Of a DNA stretch of 64,000 nt, positions 10,037-23,200 are shown piece by piece; position 1 is the first letter of the stretch, and the number at the start of each line of letters is the position of its first letter. Under the pieces are notes generated by a model. That model had not been told where the DNA came from. It saw nothing but the letters and a program-made list of their open reading frames with translations, and did no database searches. Source of the DNA: Hygrocybe punicea (lineage: Eukaryota > Basidiomycota > Agaricomycetes > Agaricales > Hygrophoraceae); NCBI GenBank assembly GCA_963556145.1, contig OY744469.1:3444767-3508766 (forward strand), written 5' to 3'. The position numbers and the translations under genes are program-made.

Positions 10037-10696
10037 AATTTGCAGCTCATCGTTATTTTGTTTTTCATATACACTTAGTTCAAGTTTGTCTCAATGAAAT
10101 CCAGGTTATACAAATTTTTTTTCTCATTCGCTCGAGCAGTGTGTAATTTTTTATGACCTCATAAATTATTTAGTTATGGAAATATTTGAGGACATGCTCT
10201 ACAAAATCTAGTTTATTCATGATTTTTGTCAAGGAGAAATGATTTGGAGTCGGGGGGGTATGAGAAGGAGGGGGTCAGTATGACTCAATGTAATACATCG
10301 TAGCACTTCTGGGGCAATACTCACATTCAAATGGGTCCCCCCCAACTGCAGATCACTCCGTTTTTCGTTCTGTGCTCCGGGGGTAGGGTGTATCTTAAAT
10401 GATAAAAAGATGGAGGGGGCTGTGTTGGTGGCGAGGCACTCATTTTCTGGGACTTAAAAAAATGGAGATGAACTATGGATAAGTCTCAAGGGAGGTCCAA
10501 CAAAGTCTTGGTCTTGATTCATGTCGGGCATGGTCAAAATCCCCAGGTCAGTCAGTCTTGAGGGTCGGGGGTATCCGTGTGAGAGTCCTGTGACTCAGTG
10601 TGACAACTTCCTTTTTCGATCAAATTCCGTGTCATACAAATTTTTTTTCTATACATTCCAGTGGGTTTTGATTTTTTATGACCTCAAAATAAATCC
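10037..10696. repeat. Dispersed repeat block R, copy 1
   Basis: No gene. TACAAATTTTTTTTCT followed by GATTTTTTATGACCTCA recurs twice within this block (near 10107 and 10638) and again near 25986. A second part (ATATTTGAGGACATGCTCTA...) resembles 16670-16720 and 26055-26100. The GGGGGTATGAGAAGGAGGGG stretch (10255-10300) matches 25600-25660. These are fragments of a dispersed, non-coding repeat family. Confidence 0.5.
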
Positions 10697-10977
10697 TCTT
10701 TGAGAGTCCGTTACGGTGAAGCTTAGATTGAAGAGAGGTAGGGAGGAGCAAGGCATGTAGCTACTTGTAAGAAATTGGGAGAGGGGAAGAGTGAATGAAG
10801 AGAGGGTTGGGTGAAAGCCAGGGGGCTTCCCGGCCCCGAGAAGGATGGTTCTGTCTGTGGGAAGGAACCAGTGTGAGCAGCGAATCCCAGTGCCTAGGTA
10901 GGAGGACGATGACGCATCGAGCGAGCATCGGTTCCCATTTTCTAGGAGATGGCTGAGAAAGGAACTCACGAAACATT

Positions 10978-12240
10978 CTAGCGGACTGGAGGCATGGTGA
11001 GACGGATGATGCTATCATGCAGGGCGGGGACGGCTTGCATGTACGGGGCCATGATCTGTGCGTGCTTCCTTAGGTATAGGAGGAATGAGTCGCTGGCCCA
11101 GCGCCCCTTGACCTTCATGACCTCAAAGGGGATGCCTCGAAGGAGGTATTCCAAAGTCGAGCCTATGCGGATGCCGTGGCCTTGGAGGGGGTCTATGTTC
11201 AACCTACGTGCTGCCTTGGCTAGGCACTCCAACATTTTGGATTTGGTGAGGGCTCGGAAGCCCTTGCCATGGCAGTAAGCAAAGAGAGGGCCATCTGCAG
11301 GGGGCTGGTTCAACTGGAGGTGGTTGTTCAGGGCCGCTTCGGGGTCTGAGCTGCCGAGTTGCCTTGCCCAGGAAACATCTTCCCCAGAGGAGGAGGTTTT
11401 TGTGCGGGGGAGGTGGAAGGAGGTCATTTCCAGGTTGTTGCGGTCACAGACTGAGGTGACGTGGGCTGGCGTGACGTGTGTTGAGCTGTGACATGTGTTG
11501 AGCTGTGAAAGGTCCCCGGCTTCAGGTTTTTTACCGTGAACTCGCCAAGGCGGGCTGCTGAGTAGAAGGTTGTGGTGAGGCAGCCGAAGATGGCCGCGTC
11601 GAGGGGGGCTGATAGGTCGAGCTGGGACCGGAGCGCCACGATGTAGTCGACAGTGAAGGGGAGACGGGGTTTCCTTTTGGATGAGGCGGGGCAGAGGGCA
11701 TTGGCGGCCTTCAGGATGCCTTGCGTCTTGAGGTTGTTTGGGTGCCAAGGGATGCCATGGATGATATGCCAAGCTCGGACCCCGTAAAGGTAGTTGCCGA
11801 TGGACTTGGCAGCATAGGAGCCCGTGAGGGTGGCGGTGAAGGCGGACAGCATGACGCTGCTGGCCGGGGCCCGTTGGGATTCCAGAAGGTTCTTTTTGTC
11901 GCAGAAGACATGAAAGAGGAGGAGACCGGTACCATAGGTCTCTCGAGTGTTCTCCGCCCAGGTGTGTTCAAGTACATCCGCGATGCGCGTGAGATCCTCT
12001 GGCGCCAGGTTTGTTGGGATCCCTTGTTCATCTAGGATGGTGTGAGCCTGCAGGGGGCGCCAGATCCGGAGGCGGTCCCGAGCAAGGCAGTGGGGGCGGA
12101 GGAGGGACAGAGAGGGTGTTAGGCCCTGGTGGTAGGGAGCGGGGGCGTGGGGGCGGGGACCTTGGGAAGGCAGGGGGGAGTTCCATGCCGGGGCCTTTGC
12201 TGGTCTACCCGCTGTTGCTCCAGTCCGTTGCCTGCTGTTC
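10978..12240 (-). pseudogene. DIRS tyrosine recombinase, frameshifted by a 17-bp duplication
   Basis: This enzyme integrates the retrotransposon DNA circle through a phosphotyrosine intermediate, with no target duplication. The N-terminal core-binding part reads LEHTWAENTRETYGTG and the catalytic part begins with the first Arg in YSAARLGEFTVKNL (near 11540). The second half carries HxxR in GHGIRIGSTLEYLL, a Trp in KGRWASDSF and the nucleophile Tyr in FLLYLRKH. The halves are in different frames. The switch coincides with a tandem 17-bp duplication (CAGCTCAACACATGTCA then CAGCTCAACACACGTCA, near 11475-11510), which explains the frameshift exactly. The stop is at 10978. All catalytic residues otherwise remain. 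Confidence 0.75.
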
Positions 12241-14150
12241 GAGAGTGAAGGGGATGTGGCAGTCAGGGGGGGCAGTGGCATCCCGACGTGGTTTTGTCTT
12301 GGGGAGTGCTGGAGCAGGGTGGACAGGAGAGCAGGGCTTAGATCCTGGAACACGGGAGTCGAAGTTGACGACGAAGCAGGAGAGGTCAGCAGGTATTTTG
12401 ATGGGGGGAAGTAGGAGGGAGAGAGGGGGGTATATGCCTCTAGATGGGCCATCGGCTGGGTTGTGTTCGCTGGGAATGAATCTTGTGTGGATGATGTAGG
12501 AGGAGGGGGCCGCGAGGGTGTGGATCCTTTTGAAGACGTCATTGATCTGGGAGTTGCGGCTCCGGCCTCTCCACCAGCCCTGGACGACTCCGTTGTTGTC
12601 CCCAAAGACCTTGAGGTGAGAGCCTGGAGGATAGCGGGTGATAGCATAGTGGACCAAGAATTCAAACCCGACTGCTTCTGCCCAGCCGATGTCCCTGTTG
12701 TCACGCTGCCATCCTGGGAGGAGGCGCCAGGCACGCCAGAGCGGCCCAATTGTGACTGCAATGCCGAAACCGGAGCTTGTGTCAGAGAACGAGCTGGTGT
12801 CGATAACAGGAACGGGGGTGGGGATTGGGCGCGAGACGTCGGGTTTGGATAGGAGGTGTCTCCACCAGCGAAGATCTTCTGCAGTGCCGTGGGGGGGGGT
12901 GCGTGGTTTGAAAGGATTATCGTGGAAGATCCCCAGCATGGCCTCCAGTCTGGAGAGGTAAGCGCATCCCGCTGGAATGACAAGGCTGGCATGGAGAAGC
13001 TTGCCGAAGAGTTTTTGAACGTCGTTGAGGACGTGGGTGGGTGCCGTCTCCCACTGAGCGATTGCGGCCAGGTACTTCTCTTTCTTCTTGGGAGGAATGG
13101 CAACCGTCCGAAGCTCCAGGTCCCAGGTGAAGCCGATGAAAGGGACCTGCGAGCAAAAGGGGATATCCTTGGATGTCTCCCAAGGGATGCCCAGCTCCCG
13201 CGAGAGGGCATCAATGTCCGCCATGCAATATGAGAAGGCCGCGTCGGAGGTAGGACGAGGGGAGGGACCCGAGAGGTCTTGGATGGGGAGAGAGGCATCC
13301 TCGTCAAACTCTTCGGGGGAGTCGTCGGGCATTGTGTCACCGTGGTACCAGTAACGGCCGCCGGAGTGTATTCGGCCCCCGTTTTGCATGATAGCTGCAT
13401 TCCAGCCCGAGCGGCGGGCATTGTATTGGGCAATGTGTTCGAGGCGGATGTGGAAGAATATGTGGTCATCACTCCATTTTGAGAGGGGGCCGATCCCGCG
13501 TGCCCGCATGAGGTCAGCGCCTGCGTCGCCCAGTTTGCCGTGGTTTCCTGAGGAGGAGGAGAGACCAAAGCAGCTGCAGGTGTCGATGTTGAAGGCGTCT
13601 GGGCCGGGAAGGCGGAGAACGAGGCCGGGCCATTGGGCGGGCAAGATTGGGACGGTCCAGTGTGCTTCCGCAACATCCCAGACTGCCCCCTGCGAGCCAG
13701 GAGGGAGGTGGCTGATGAGGAGGCAGATTGTCGAGAATGTGCCCCAGGTGCATGGGTATAGGTCGGAGTCGATTGCCGAGTTGATTGAAGATCTGTTGCT
13801 GGAGGGTTTCGAGGGGAAGGAGAGGTTTTGTACCATCCGATAGGACTCTTTGTTGCCTGGCTTTGGGGTGAGGGAGAGTGGGGAGCTCTGGAAAGAGCCA
13901 ATGAGATCCTCGACTTCAGCGCGGGTGAAGGGGCCGAAGTGTCGTTCTCAGGTATATTCCTTGGCGATGATAGCTGCAAATTCGGCAGAATGCAGAGCGA
14001 TGGTGGGGCTGTTGGCGGGGGCGAAGGTGCTGAGGATGGGGGGGATACTGGCATCGAAACCGGAATGAATGAGGCTGGGGAGGCTGGGGTATCTGTGTAG
14101 CAGGTTTGCCTCTGTGAGGAGGCGAAGCCAAGCGCTGGCGATGTATGGGG
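12205..14150 (-). pseudogene. DIRS reverse transcriptase-RNase H
   Basis: The frame starts within or just after the gag end (about 14150) and stops at 12205. RT features include PFTRAEVEDLIGSFQ, the VWDVAEAHWTVPI strand and the catalytic double Asp in KWSDDHIFFHIR, followed by SQVPFIGFTWDL. RNase H follows: acidic residues in SFSDTSSGFG, WAEAVGFEF and VFGDNNGVVQ, and the last Asp in HNPADGPSRG. The frame is broken once by TGA at 13948-13950, immediately before ERHFGPF, a place where Arg from CGA would fit. Long open frames on the other strand and in other phases are shadows of the high GC content. Confidence 0.75.
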
Positions 14151-14158
14151 TTTTTGGT

Positions 14159-15659
14159 TTAGTTTTTCTGGCCGCGAGGGCAGCTCTGGGCCCCATGAGA
14201 CTTGCTGCCGCAGCCGGAGCATTCGTGGCGATCGGCGTGGGAGGTGCTGTGGCAGCCGCGGGGAAGTTGCCAGTCAGAGCAGAGGACCAAGCCAGAGGGG
14301 TTGACGAGGCGGCCCAGGTCGTTTCGGTGGGAGTGGGATTGAGAATGGTCCCACAGGACAGTGGCCCTGCAGTGGGCTGTGTTGTGACGGAAGCGGCCGA
14401 GGCAGAGGGTGCAGACTGAAGGCCCCAGGTCGGGTGCACCCCCTTGAAAAACCTGCTGGGAGGTTAGGCTTTTCTTGGGAGGGGGGGACCGGAAGCGGGG
14501 GGAGCGTGGGCGGAACTTGGGTGGTGACCTGGAGCGAGAGCGGCGGTTCCTGCCATGGGCAGCGCTGTTTCGGCTGCCTCTGGGGAGTGGGGAGCGGGGC
14601 CGTGATCTCGTCTGGGAGGGGAGGGGTCAGCAAGGTGCGAAGCGGGTGTGAAGCGAAGCGTGAAGCAGGGAAGCGGTGCATGGGTAGGGTGCGGTGCAGG
14701 TGTGGAATGGTGCAGGGAGTGGTGTGGTGCGGTGCAGGTGCGAAGCGGTGCGGTGCGAGGTGCAAAAGAAAAGGGAGACTGACCTCATGAAGGGTTGCTT
14801 GGTGGTCCAAGTAAAAGGCTTCGTGAGTGATCTTGGCGAGGAGATCTTTGTCGATGAGGCCGATGTTGAAGCCGGCATCCTTCTGCTCAAGCGCGGCATG
14901 CCATTCCCGGCGGGCCCGGGCCTGGTACAAGAGGAGGATGCGTTGACCGTCTGGTTGGGAACGGAGTTCGTGGGCGTAGAGTTTGTACCAGAATATTGAG
15001 AGGGCGTCTGTGGCGACTTCGGGCCAGTGTAGCTGGTGTTGGTTGCGGAGCATGAGGGTGCTGCTGATTTCCATCTGGTCCCAGGTGAGGTCTTCGTCTT
15101 TTATGGCCTTGCGAGAGGCACGGATGGTGGCAACTGGTTTGAGGACCATGAGGTCGGAGTCGGTTTTGGTGATACCAAACGTATCGTCCGTGGCAGAGCG
15201 TTGGGTCATGGCGGCATCGTTGCAGCCCTCTGGTGTGAAGTACCAGAGCTCGACGTATTCGAATTTGTGGAGCCTTTCGAGGGCGTAGACTGAGGGGCGT
15301 TGGGAGATGTTAGTGCCGATTGATTTTGTCAGGTTGAAGGTGTGCATCTTTGGTTTCTTCTTTTCTGCATCCTTGAGCTCGTCTGCAGCTTCTTTGTCTC
15401 GTAGGGCCTGGGCGGCTGTCTCTGTGTCTGCAGCTGCCTAAGCGGCTATGTCCTCGAGGAGCTGGTCGGCCTCAACTTGGGCTGCCCAAGCCGCCTTTTG
15501 TGTGTTGTTTTGTGCTGACCAGGAGGCCACGAGGTTGAGGGTAGCTTGTTCGGGGGTGATATGCGTGGCTGCGGCAATGGTATCGCGGATGTCGAGGAAG
15601 TTGTCCGAGCCGAAGTCAGGGCATATCTGGAGATTGGGGTCAGATTCGATCCGCGGCAT
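14159..15659 (-). pseudogene. DIRS gag-like protein with CCHC knuckles
   Basis: A nucleic-acid-binding coat protein is the expected role. The probable start is the ATG at 15659 (MPRIESDPNLQ). The frame meets one TAG at 15438-15440 (CAG-to-TAG would explain it) and continues through MHTFNLTKSIGTN and a helical region. A 172-bp intron (14612-14783, GTCAGT to CCCAG) joins to a strongly Arg/Ser-rich stretch, then two zinc-binding motifs: CTLCLGRFRHNTAHC and CSGCGSKSHGAQSC. The second is a classic CX2CX4HX4C knuckle. The stop is TAA at 14159-14161, close to the start of the RT region. Confidence 0.65.
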
Positions 15660-15868
15660 TTTTAGGAGAGTTTGGAAGAGGAGAGGGCTTAATAGGCTTA
15701 ATAGTGGCTTTTTGAGGGGAAAAGGGCAGGTAGCGAGAGAGAGAGGGAAGAGATTGAAGAAAACGAGCCACAACGACGATGACAGCAGGACATGGAGTGT
15801 TGACTCCATGTCACACCTGTCACTCCCTCAAAGACCATTTCTTATGTCACACTCGTACCTCACTTTGA

Positions 15869-16658
15869 CTTACAGCGGTTTTCATAAACATGCGGAAAAG
15901 TTGAAAAAAGATTTGAGGTGTAAAAATTTTGGATTTGGTGAAAATTCTCTTGTATCTCATGGAATACTGCATGGATTGAGATGGTTATAGAGGGAAAGTT
16001 GTACTATTTCTTAAGGGCTTTCTACTCCTGTAATTACATTTGGACCATATTTAGTGTATGGTCAGTTGTAGATGAAATAACAGGGAAACCAGGATTTTTT
16101 GAGACCCAAAATGATATTGTCAAATTATGGCATCAAATGAGCTCCTATGAAGAAGATTGTAGGGAGAAAATTGTTCATTTTTTCAAGGGCTAGAAGTACA
16201 TATACCGTGTTTTTCTTGATTTTTGTGTTTTGAGCCAATATTTATAATTCTTGCAGTATTCTAATCCCAATGCAATCAAAAATAGTACTGATGTAATATT
16301 GGCTCAAAACACAAAAACACGGTATATGTACTTCTAGCCCTTGAAAAAATGAACAATTTTCTCCCTACAATCTTCTTCATAGGAGCTCATTTGATGCCAT
16401 AATTTGACAATATCATTTTGGGTCTCAAAAAATCCTGGTTTCCCTGTTATTTCATCTACAACTGACCATACACTAAATATGGTCCAAATGTAATTACAGG
16501 AGTAGAAAGCCCTTAAGAAATAGTACAACTTTCCCTCTATAACCATCTCAATCCATGCAGTATTCCATGAGATACAAGAGAATTTTCACCAAGTCCAAAA
16601 TTTTTACACCTCAAATCTTTTTTCAACTTTTCCGCATGTTTATGAAAACCGCTGTAAG
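15869..16658. mobile_element. Palindromic MITE with about 360-bp arms
   Basis: The left arm (15869 to about 16230) is an almost exact inverted copy of the right arm (about 16290-16658), around a 50-bp loop centred near 16263. Both arms encode the same 70-codon open frame, as expected of an inverted repeat rather than two genes. The ends read TA-CAGCGGTTTTCAT...AAAACCGCTG-TA, so a TA target duplication of mariner/pogo type is plausible. One arm has a 9-bp insertion near the loop. The arms are nearly identical, implying recent formation or gene conversion. A diverged relic lies at 41960-42430. Confidence 0.8.
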
Positions 16659-16659
16659 A

Positions 16660-17115
16660 TTGCAATATATTCCTGAAAATATTTGAGGACGAAGTTGAAA
16701 AGATCTCGTTTATTCCTGTTTTTTCTTTCAAAAAAAAGGGTTGAAAATGCAGAATTTGGCTCTATGTTCAATTTTAAATAATTAAATAATTACTGACGAA
16801 TTGCCATATATTCTGGACAGGACCAGGGCCCGAAATTCCTGCAGGAGGTATGTTAGCAATCTGGTCATATTTCTTCTCAAATGTGCCATCATCCGGGTAT
16901 AATCCGGCCTGAAGTCAATGTAACTGCTGGAATCTGTCCACTCCTCAAAAACTTTATCCGGGCACTGACTTTTTGGTGCAGAACATACCTCCTGCGGGAA
17001 TTTTGGGGGTCCTTCCTGGACTCACAGGAACAATTCTTCCATAAATGGAAGAACTCATAATTCACAGCCACCTCATAAATCATATTGAGCAAGACTAAGC
17101 CCACCACGCCCACCT
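16660..17115. repeat. Dispersed repeat block R, copy 2
   Basis: AAAATATTTGAGGACGAAGTT through TACTGACGAATTGCCATATA matches 26055-26215. CTTCCATAAATGGAAGAACTC near 17035 matches 26230, a short hairpin. No gene is present. The match breaks off near 17115, about 120 bp before the Helitron A stop codon. Confidence 0.5.
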
Positions 17116-17233
17116 ATTAATCTAGTACAAAAGTTGTTGTACTACAGACTTACTCGGCCCAACCACTTTTTATTTTATATCTCATATACATATTTAGACA
17201 AAAATTTGGCCATCCACCCACCCACACATGACT

Positions 17234-20200
17234 TTAAGCATATATTGCCAGCACAAGATTCTTGCCTCTGCATTCCCTAACATCAGCATCAGATAATTTA
17301 TCAAGCATACCATCATATGAACAAGCATTTCCAGTAGTCATACCATCATGAAACCAAACCTTCTTGTCTGCACTTATGATTCTACTGGTGAAATGATATT
17401 CATCATGATAAACAATTCCTTTCAAACTCAATAACTTGATGCCTTTGTCAGTCTCCAACTTAAGTGTATGACTGGTCTCAATGTCCATGAGTGGATATTC
17501 CAGAACAAGCACAGGTGGCACTTTATTGTAGAATAAATTTTGTTGCATAGCAGATTGACACTTAGGACACCTTCTATGTGTTTGTTGAGACAATGTTTCA
17601 ATCCAATTCATAGTAGACCCTTGAACCGAAGTTTCTCCATGTAAAACATAACCAAGTTGATTATCCACTGGTCTTTCAGCAAATTTACACCTTGTACATT
17701 GATGCTGAGAAGATGTGACTGCAGTGTCTACATGTAAAAGCTCCATGGCTAGAGTTGCAACACTAATTCCAACAGGTCCCATTAGATATGTCTCAGGATG
17801 CTCATGATGCAAAATAGCCCTTAATTGATTTCTGATTTGTGCAAATGTCATATTGCCTTTCAATATATCTGAGAAGCCATCAGATAAAGTAGCCAGATAA
17901 TCATTCATATCATGAAATACTTTAGACCATGCGATATGATTTTCCTTCCAGAGATCAAACAATATAACCAGGATGGAATCATATGCACAACTGTAATTGA
18001 TTTCATCCCACAGCAAACCCGCAGGGGAAGCTGACATATCTGTTCGTTGTCTTTTAGCTGCTGGCAGTTCACAAGTTTCAATCAAATGCTTCCTGGACAA
18101 AAGTGGAACAGATCCATTTGCAGGGATAAAAGAAGTAGAAATTGACATGGTTGCTTGCTTATTTTTGTTCTTTTCAATGATCTGCCATGGACTGACTTCC
18201 ACAGGAGCAATCACCAGGGGATCACTGTCTGACCACTTCAAAGCTGCATCAGTTTTAGATGGAACATATTGAGTTCCTTTCCATTGTTGAAACTTTTGAA
18301 TCATTGATGACCGGACATCTTGTGCAATATGTTCTGGCAATGTGCCTTCATATCTCATTCTAGTGATGTCATCAAGCAGTTCTTGTTCCCTAAATTCTTG
18401 TCTGAGATATCCAGAGCATCCTCTGGTGATCATCTTGTTGTCAACTCCTTGTATAATTACAGTGCCAGCAGCAGTAGCACTTCTTGACAATGATGAATAA
18501 TATGTCATATGTGAAAAGCAGCTGTTTAAATGCACAACATTGTATGGCCTTGTCTTTCCTTGAGCAGCATGTGCAGTCATTGCAAAATTTGGCAAAACCC
18601 AAACCTGTTGTCTTTCTATTCTCTATTTTAAATCACTGGGAAATACACACTGAACTGTCTTGGTATTTTTTACAATTGGCACAACATTGGGTGGCAGAGA
18701 AGGAATCTGCACAAGCTTTGGTGGATTTTGAAGCTCAACAAACAATGTGTCCAGTACACACTTTCCATGATCCACTGTTGAAGACTGCCAACCAACAACA
18801 AATCCTTCTTGTCCCTTGGTGATGCAAAGTTCAGTTGCATCATTGTTTCTAAGCATGACTGGCATTCCAACACACAAGGATAATTTACCAGCAAAGTTTT
18901 CTGTTCCACCATGGTGCACCTTCCATATTTCTCTTTGAGTATCAAAGTCTATCTCACCAGATTCATGAAGTGCTTTTGATTTGCCTTTTGATTTATTTCT
19001 TATAGATGCATCCTTTTCTTTTCCCCATCTATCAATGGAATAAAAGTTGATTAATTTCTGGTTTGTGTCTTTTGCAAATCTTTCACAGCCAAGCAAATTG
19101 ATCTGATCCTTTTGAGAGTGAATGCCACAGATGATTGGCACATTTCTGAAATTCTTTGAGGCAACATTAGGTTGATCAGGCCTTTTTCCTGCAATTCAGC
19201 TTCTCAAAAATATAATGTCATTTGGAGTACACTTTCCATATCGCATATTGACCAATGCAGTTCTGAACATTGCATCTTGGGGAGTTTGAGTCTTTTGTCT
19301 CATGTTTTTTCTAAGAATAACAACTGTAGTTACCTGATGCCAAAGCGCTTTGCCAACAGCAGTTTCCTGAGCATATGGTGTTAATCCAGAATGTGCTTGT
19401 GTGCCAACTGTTCCACTATATAATGCTGATCCACCAACAGGTGGCAATTGTGCAAAGTCTCCAGCAAATATCATGTTTATCCCACCAAATGGCAGGTCAT
19501 GAATGTTTGTTGCTTTAGCAAGTTTGGCACTGATTTTATACAAGTCATGGCAAGATATCATTGAAACCTCATCAATGAATATGTAGTCAACTCCTTCTAA
19601 TCCGCCCTTGAGCTGAGCAATGTTGGTGGCTTCATTTTTACCAGATGAGTTCGGATTAATGCCCAAGAAGTAATGATATGTGGAACCATTCTGTAATGCA
19701 GCCGATGTTCCAGTTGGACCAAGGATAACAAATTTGTAAGACTCATTTGCAGCTCTAAAAAAATCAACAACAGCTTTGATCACTTGTGATTTTCCAGTGC
19801 CAGCCATGCCTCCAATATGCATTTTTAGTTGTTCACTACAAGATGAAGCATGGTTTGCAATAATTCTGAATGCCCTATCTTGTTCTGTATTCAAGTGGAA
19901 TTGTTGAACAGTAGTGTCAATCAACAGCTGTCTTTATGCATTCTCTGCTTTGAAATTGTGCATAAAGTATGACTGATCAACAACCATCACATTACTTTCA
20001 TTCGGGTCTGAATATTGTTTGCCATGTTTATGTGAGTTTGAAGGAATATTCTGGTTACGTTCTTCAAGAATTTGTTGTCTTTTGTCTTGAACTGCAGATT
20101 TCCATTGAGATGCTGACTTATGCACTTCCACATCAAGTGGATTTATGTTCACTGCTACATTGCCTTCTGGACAGGCATCCAACCAACCCACATTTCTAAC

Positions 20201-23200
20201 AACATTTTCTGTAGATTCCATTTGTGCTTTGATCAATCTGCCATGACTTCCAAGGTCAGTGTATTTGTTTAGATGATATTCTCCATCTTGACCATCTTGA
20301 CCATCTGCTGCATAATCTATGTCTTCACCATTTTGACTGTAGTCATCATTGAGATGTGAGATCATGTCTCCAGTCATAAACTGTGGGCATGTGCCATCTG
20401 GTAACATTTCACCCTTCTTGAGTTGTGCTGAAAAGTCATCTCTGGCATCATTGCATTCATATCTCAAATTAAATTGGTCCATTATTTGTATTTGTCTTTT
20501 TGTAAATTCATGAGCATCACATGCTTCATCCCAAGATTGGTCCCCTAATTTCAAGTCATGACCAGATCTCCATGGTTTGAACAAGGTTAACATGGTTGTG
20601 CAATAATATTCTCTATCTCCTCTGTCATGTTGGGGAAGTGAACCGCCAATGAAATTTGGAACCAAATGATATTCTTCATTGAAGTCAATGCAATGTGTTT
20701 CATAAAGTGGATGATCTTGTCGAAACAATACTTGTTTTATATTTTCAGAGTGCATACTGTTTGTTTCATCTGCATGATCATCATTGTCATGGTCAAATAA
20801 TGTGTTATCCTTATCAATGTTGAGATCATCAGAATCAATATCATATTCACAATGAGTAGTAGCTGATGCTTTGAAACTACAAGCATTAGCTGAATCTTGT
20901 AATGCTGGCTCTAAAAGTAATTCATCTTCACTGTGAATTTCATCATGAACTATTTTTGTTTGGATTTTAACTTTTTTGGCACATTGAATCTATTCATAAA
21001 GATTGACATCCTCAAACATTTGAGGTCTGTAAATGTAATCATGCACCATTGATGTTCCAACAAAAGTGCCTTGCTGATTTTGGAGGACTACTCTGTCTGG
21101 CTCACTTGACATTTCCATATCACTGTCTGTTTTCCAAGCATTCAACACTTCTCTAACATAATTTTTCCAATACACAGGAATAAACTTGTGGCTGGTGTAA
21201 TGATCAGGATTGCCCAGCAAATATAGAGATGACATGGGTCCACCTATTTCCAGTTTGGCTGTTAATGTATTGATAATTTGTGTTATTAATTTTTTAGCTT
21301 TTTCTTTTCTCTGCATTGATCCACCAAGCATCTCAGAATTTCTGTCAAACACACTTCTGATAGTATCAAGTTTTCAGCCCTGGTTTAGTTATATAGTCAG
21401 ATATATATGCCACAATGGCCTTGATGGCTGTGCCAGATAGAAGACTCGTGATATCAGAGTTGCAGCGTAATAGAAATGTTACAAGTGGGGTTAATGTGTT
21501 GATCTATGCTTCACCCTTTTTCACATTCAGTGCACCAGTCTTTGGGTCAACTTGAGTGGATTCAAACAATGGTCTTGGAAATCTAGCTTTGCATTTTCCA
21601 TGTTTGTTCATGCAGGTGGGTCTGTCTTTTCTGTTGACTTTTTCAGCATTAGACTTGTATCTACCACAATTATGAACATTGGAGTGAAGTATCAAATCAT
21701 CCACAGTGTTTCTGAATCGGTCCCACCATGACTCAACATTCTTGCATTCAATGCATTCAGATTGAACATTCATGTCTTCATGTTTGACATTACACAGAGG
21801 AGGTGGCATTTCAGGCAAGGTTTGAGTTGGATCTTTGTAACCTTTTTTCATGGATTGAGCATTGACTTTGACTCTTACTTCATCCATTGTGCCAGTCATA
21901 AATTCACCAACATGAACACTTTCAAGATATTCAACAAATCTTTTTTGGAAGTCTGAGTTAGGATCCATGATTCTATCTCTGATCTCTTGTGGTGACAAGC
22001 ATGCTTTGAGCCATAACATCATATGCATATGAAGAGTTAATCGTCCTTGCTGTTCAACAGCACCATAATATGCATTTGTATCTCCATAAAATCCAGAGTG
22101 ATTTGAGCCAACTCCAAGTACATGTTTGATAAACAACTTGACCATAAAATGAAAGAATCTTGCACCAGCCACAGGATTTTGGGCAATAAGTCTGTATCTC
22201 TCATCATAATCTTGCAAGGCTGGGGAAAACTCCTCTTTGGTGTCAGCAAAATATAAACATAGTGGATGCATGATATCTGCAGGTGAAAAGGTGATAAACC
22301 AAGATGGGGCCCCACAGAATGACATCAGTGCCCAGATTTCATTTCTCATATATTTCTTATTTGTCAATGATCCTTGTACATGACTTCCAACATGGTCAAT
22401 GTCTTTGATCACCTGGAAACAAAGCTTTTCCTCATCGGTGTCAGGTTTGACATGTTCATCCTCTTCCATCTTCCTGGAGATGTAATTAAGAACACCAACA
22501 TCAATATCTATTAGTCTCTGGGATATCTGATCAAATTTTGCTTTCTCAGCCAACAAGTAGCCTCCAGTAGTTGCTTGCTTGATTTGTTCATGGTTAAATG
22601 CAATTAATGGAAAGTGTGGGTCTCTCTGAAAGCACTTGTCATAATACATTAACAAATGTCTTTTATGTGCAATATCAGACAAAGATCCTTGCTTTATATT
22701 ATTTCCAATACCACCAAGTTCATATGGAAACAGCCAAGGCATCATTGGTGGAAATAACTGTGGGTTGCCATAGATTGACTGTGGATCTTTGTCATGTCCG
22801 ATAGCAAGCACCATGCAGTTGCTCTTCAAATGTTTCAAAGCAATGGCCTTTAATGCTTTGACACTCTTGGTTGAATATTCCTCACCAGTCAAGCCATGAA
22901 CAACAAATGGACATTTGCCAGTTTCTGTTCCTTCTTCAGTTTCCATATCATGTACTGCAGTTGATTCTGGACTTTTGTTGGTGAATGACTGATGATAATC
23001 AACAACCACTGGTATATCATTTTCAGGATATTGATTTAAATTCTCTTGTGATATTTCCAAGTCAAAGTAATCACAGTGGTTTAACTTTAGCCAATTCAAA
23101 GCATTGACTACTTTGTTTCTCCTAACAAGCAGAGGTGTCCTTTCAAAGTCAGACTTGGTTGGTTTGCATGGACCAGTGTAAATAAAGGCCAGAACTTCAT

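Larger units (their letters stand above)
10697..15834 (-). mobile_element. DIRS-type retrotransposon, decayed
   Basis: Reading right to left, a gag-like gene with CCHC knuckles, a reverse transcriptase-RNase H region and a tyrosine recombinase occur in that order without an aspartic protease or DDE integrase, which defines DIRS elements. The DNA is distinctly GC-rich compared with its AT-rich flanks, a sign of separate origin. Ends are tentative: TCTTTGAGAGTCC at 10697 and the inverted TCTTTGAGGGAGT at 15834 could be terminal repeats. Each of the three genes carries at least one inactivating change. Confidence 0.75.

Noticed and set aside
12011..14100. Several plus-strand open frames of 70-160 codons opposite the DIRS genes
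   Set aside because: They are Gly/Glu/Arg-rich complements of real minus-strand coding sequence, with no motifs and no introns.
11424..14222. A 932-codon open frame on the minus strand
   Set aside because: Most of it is Ser/Pro/Thr-rich shadow of the GC-rich DIRS RT region; only the last part (below about 12240) is the true recombinase frame.
15981..16546. Two identical 70-codon proteins in opposite orientation
   Set aside because: They are the two arms of one palindromic element; the repetition explains the identity.
17130..17152. Hairpin plus CTAG as the 3' end of Helitron A
   Set aside because: The next base is A rather than T and no second copy of this end was found in the window.
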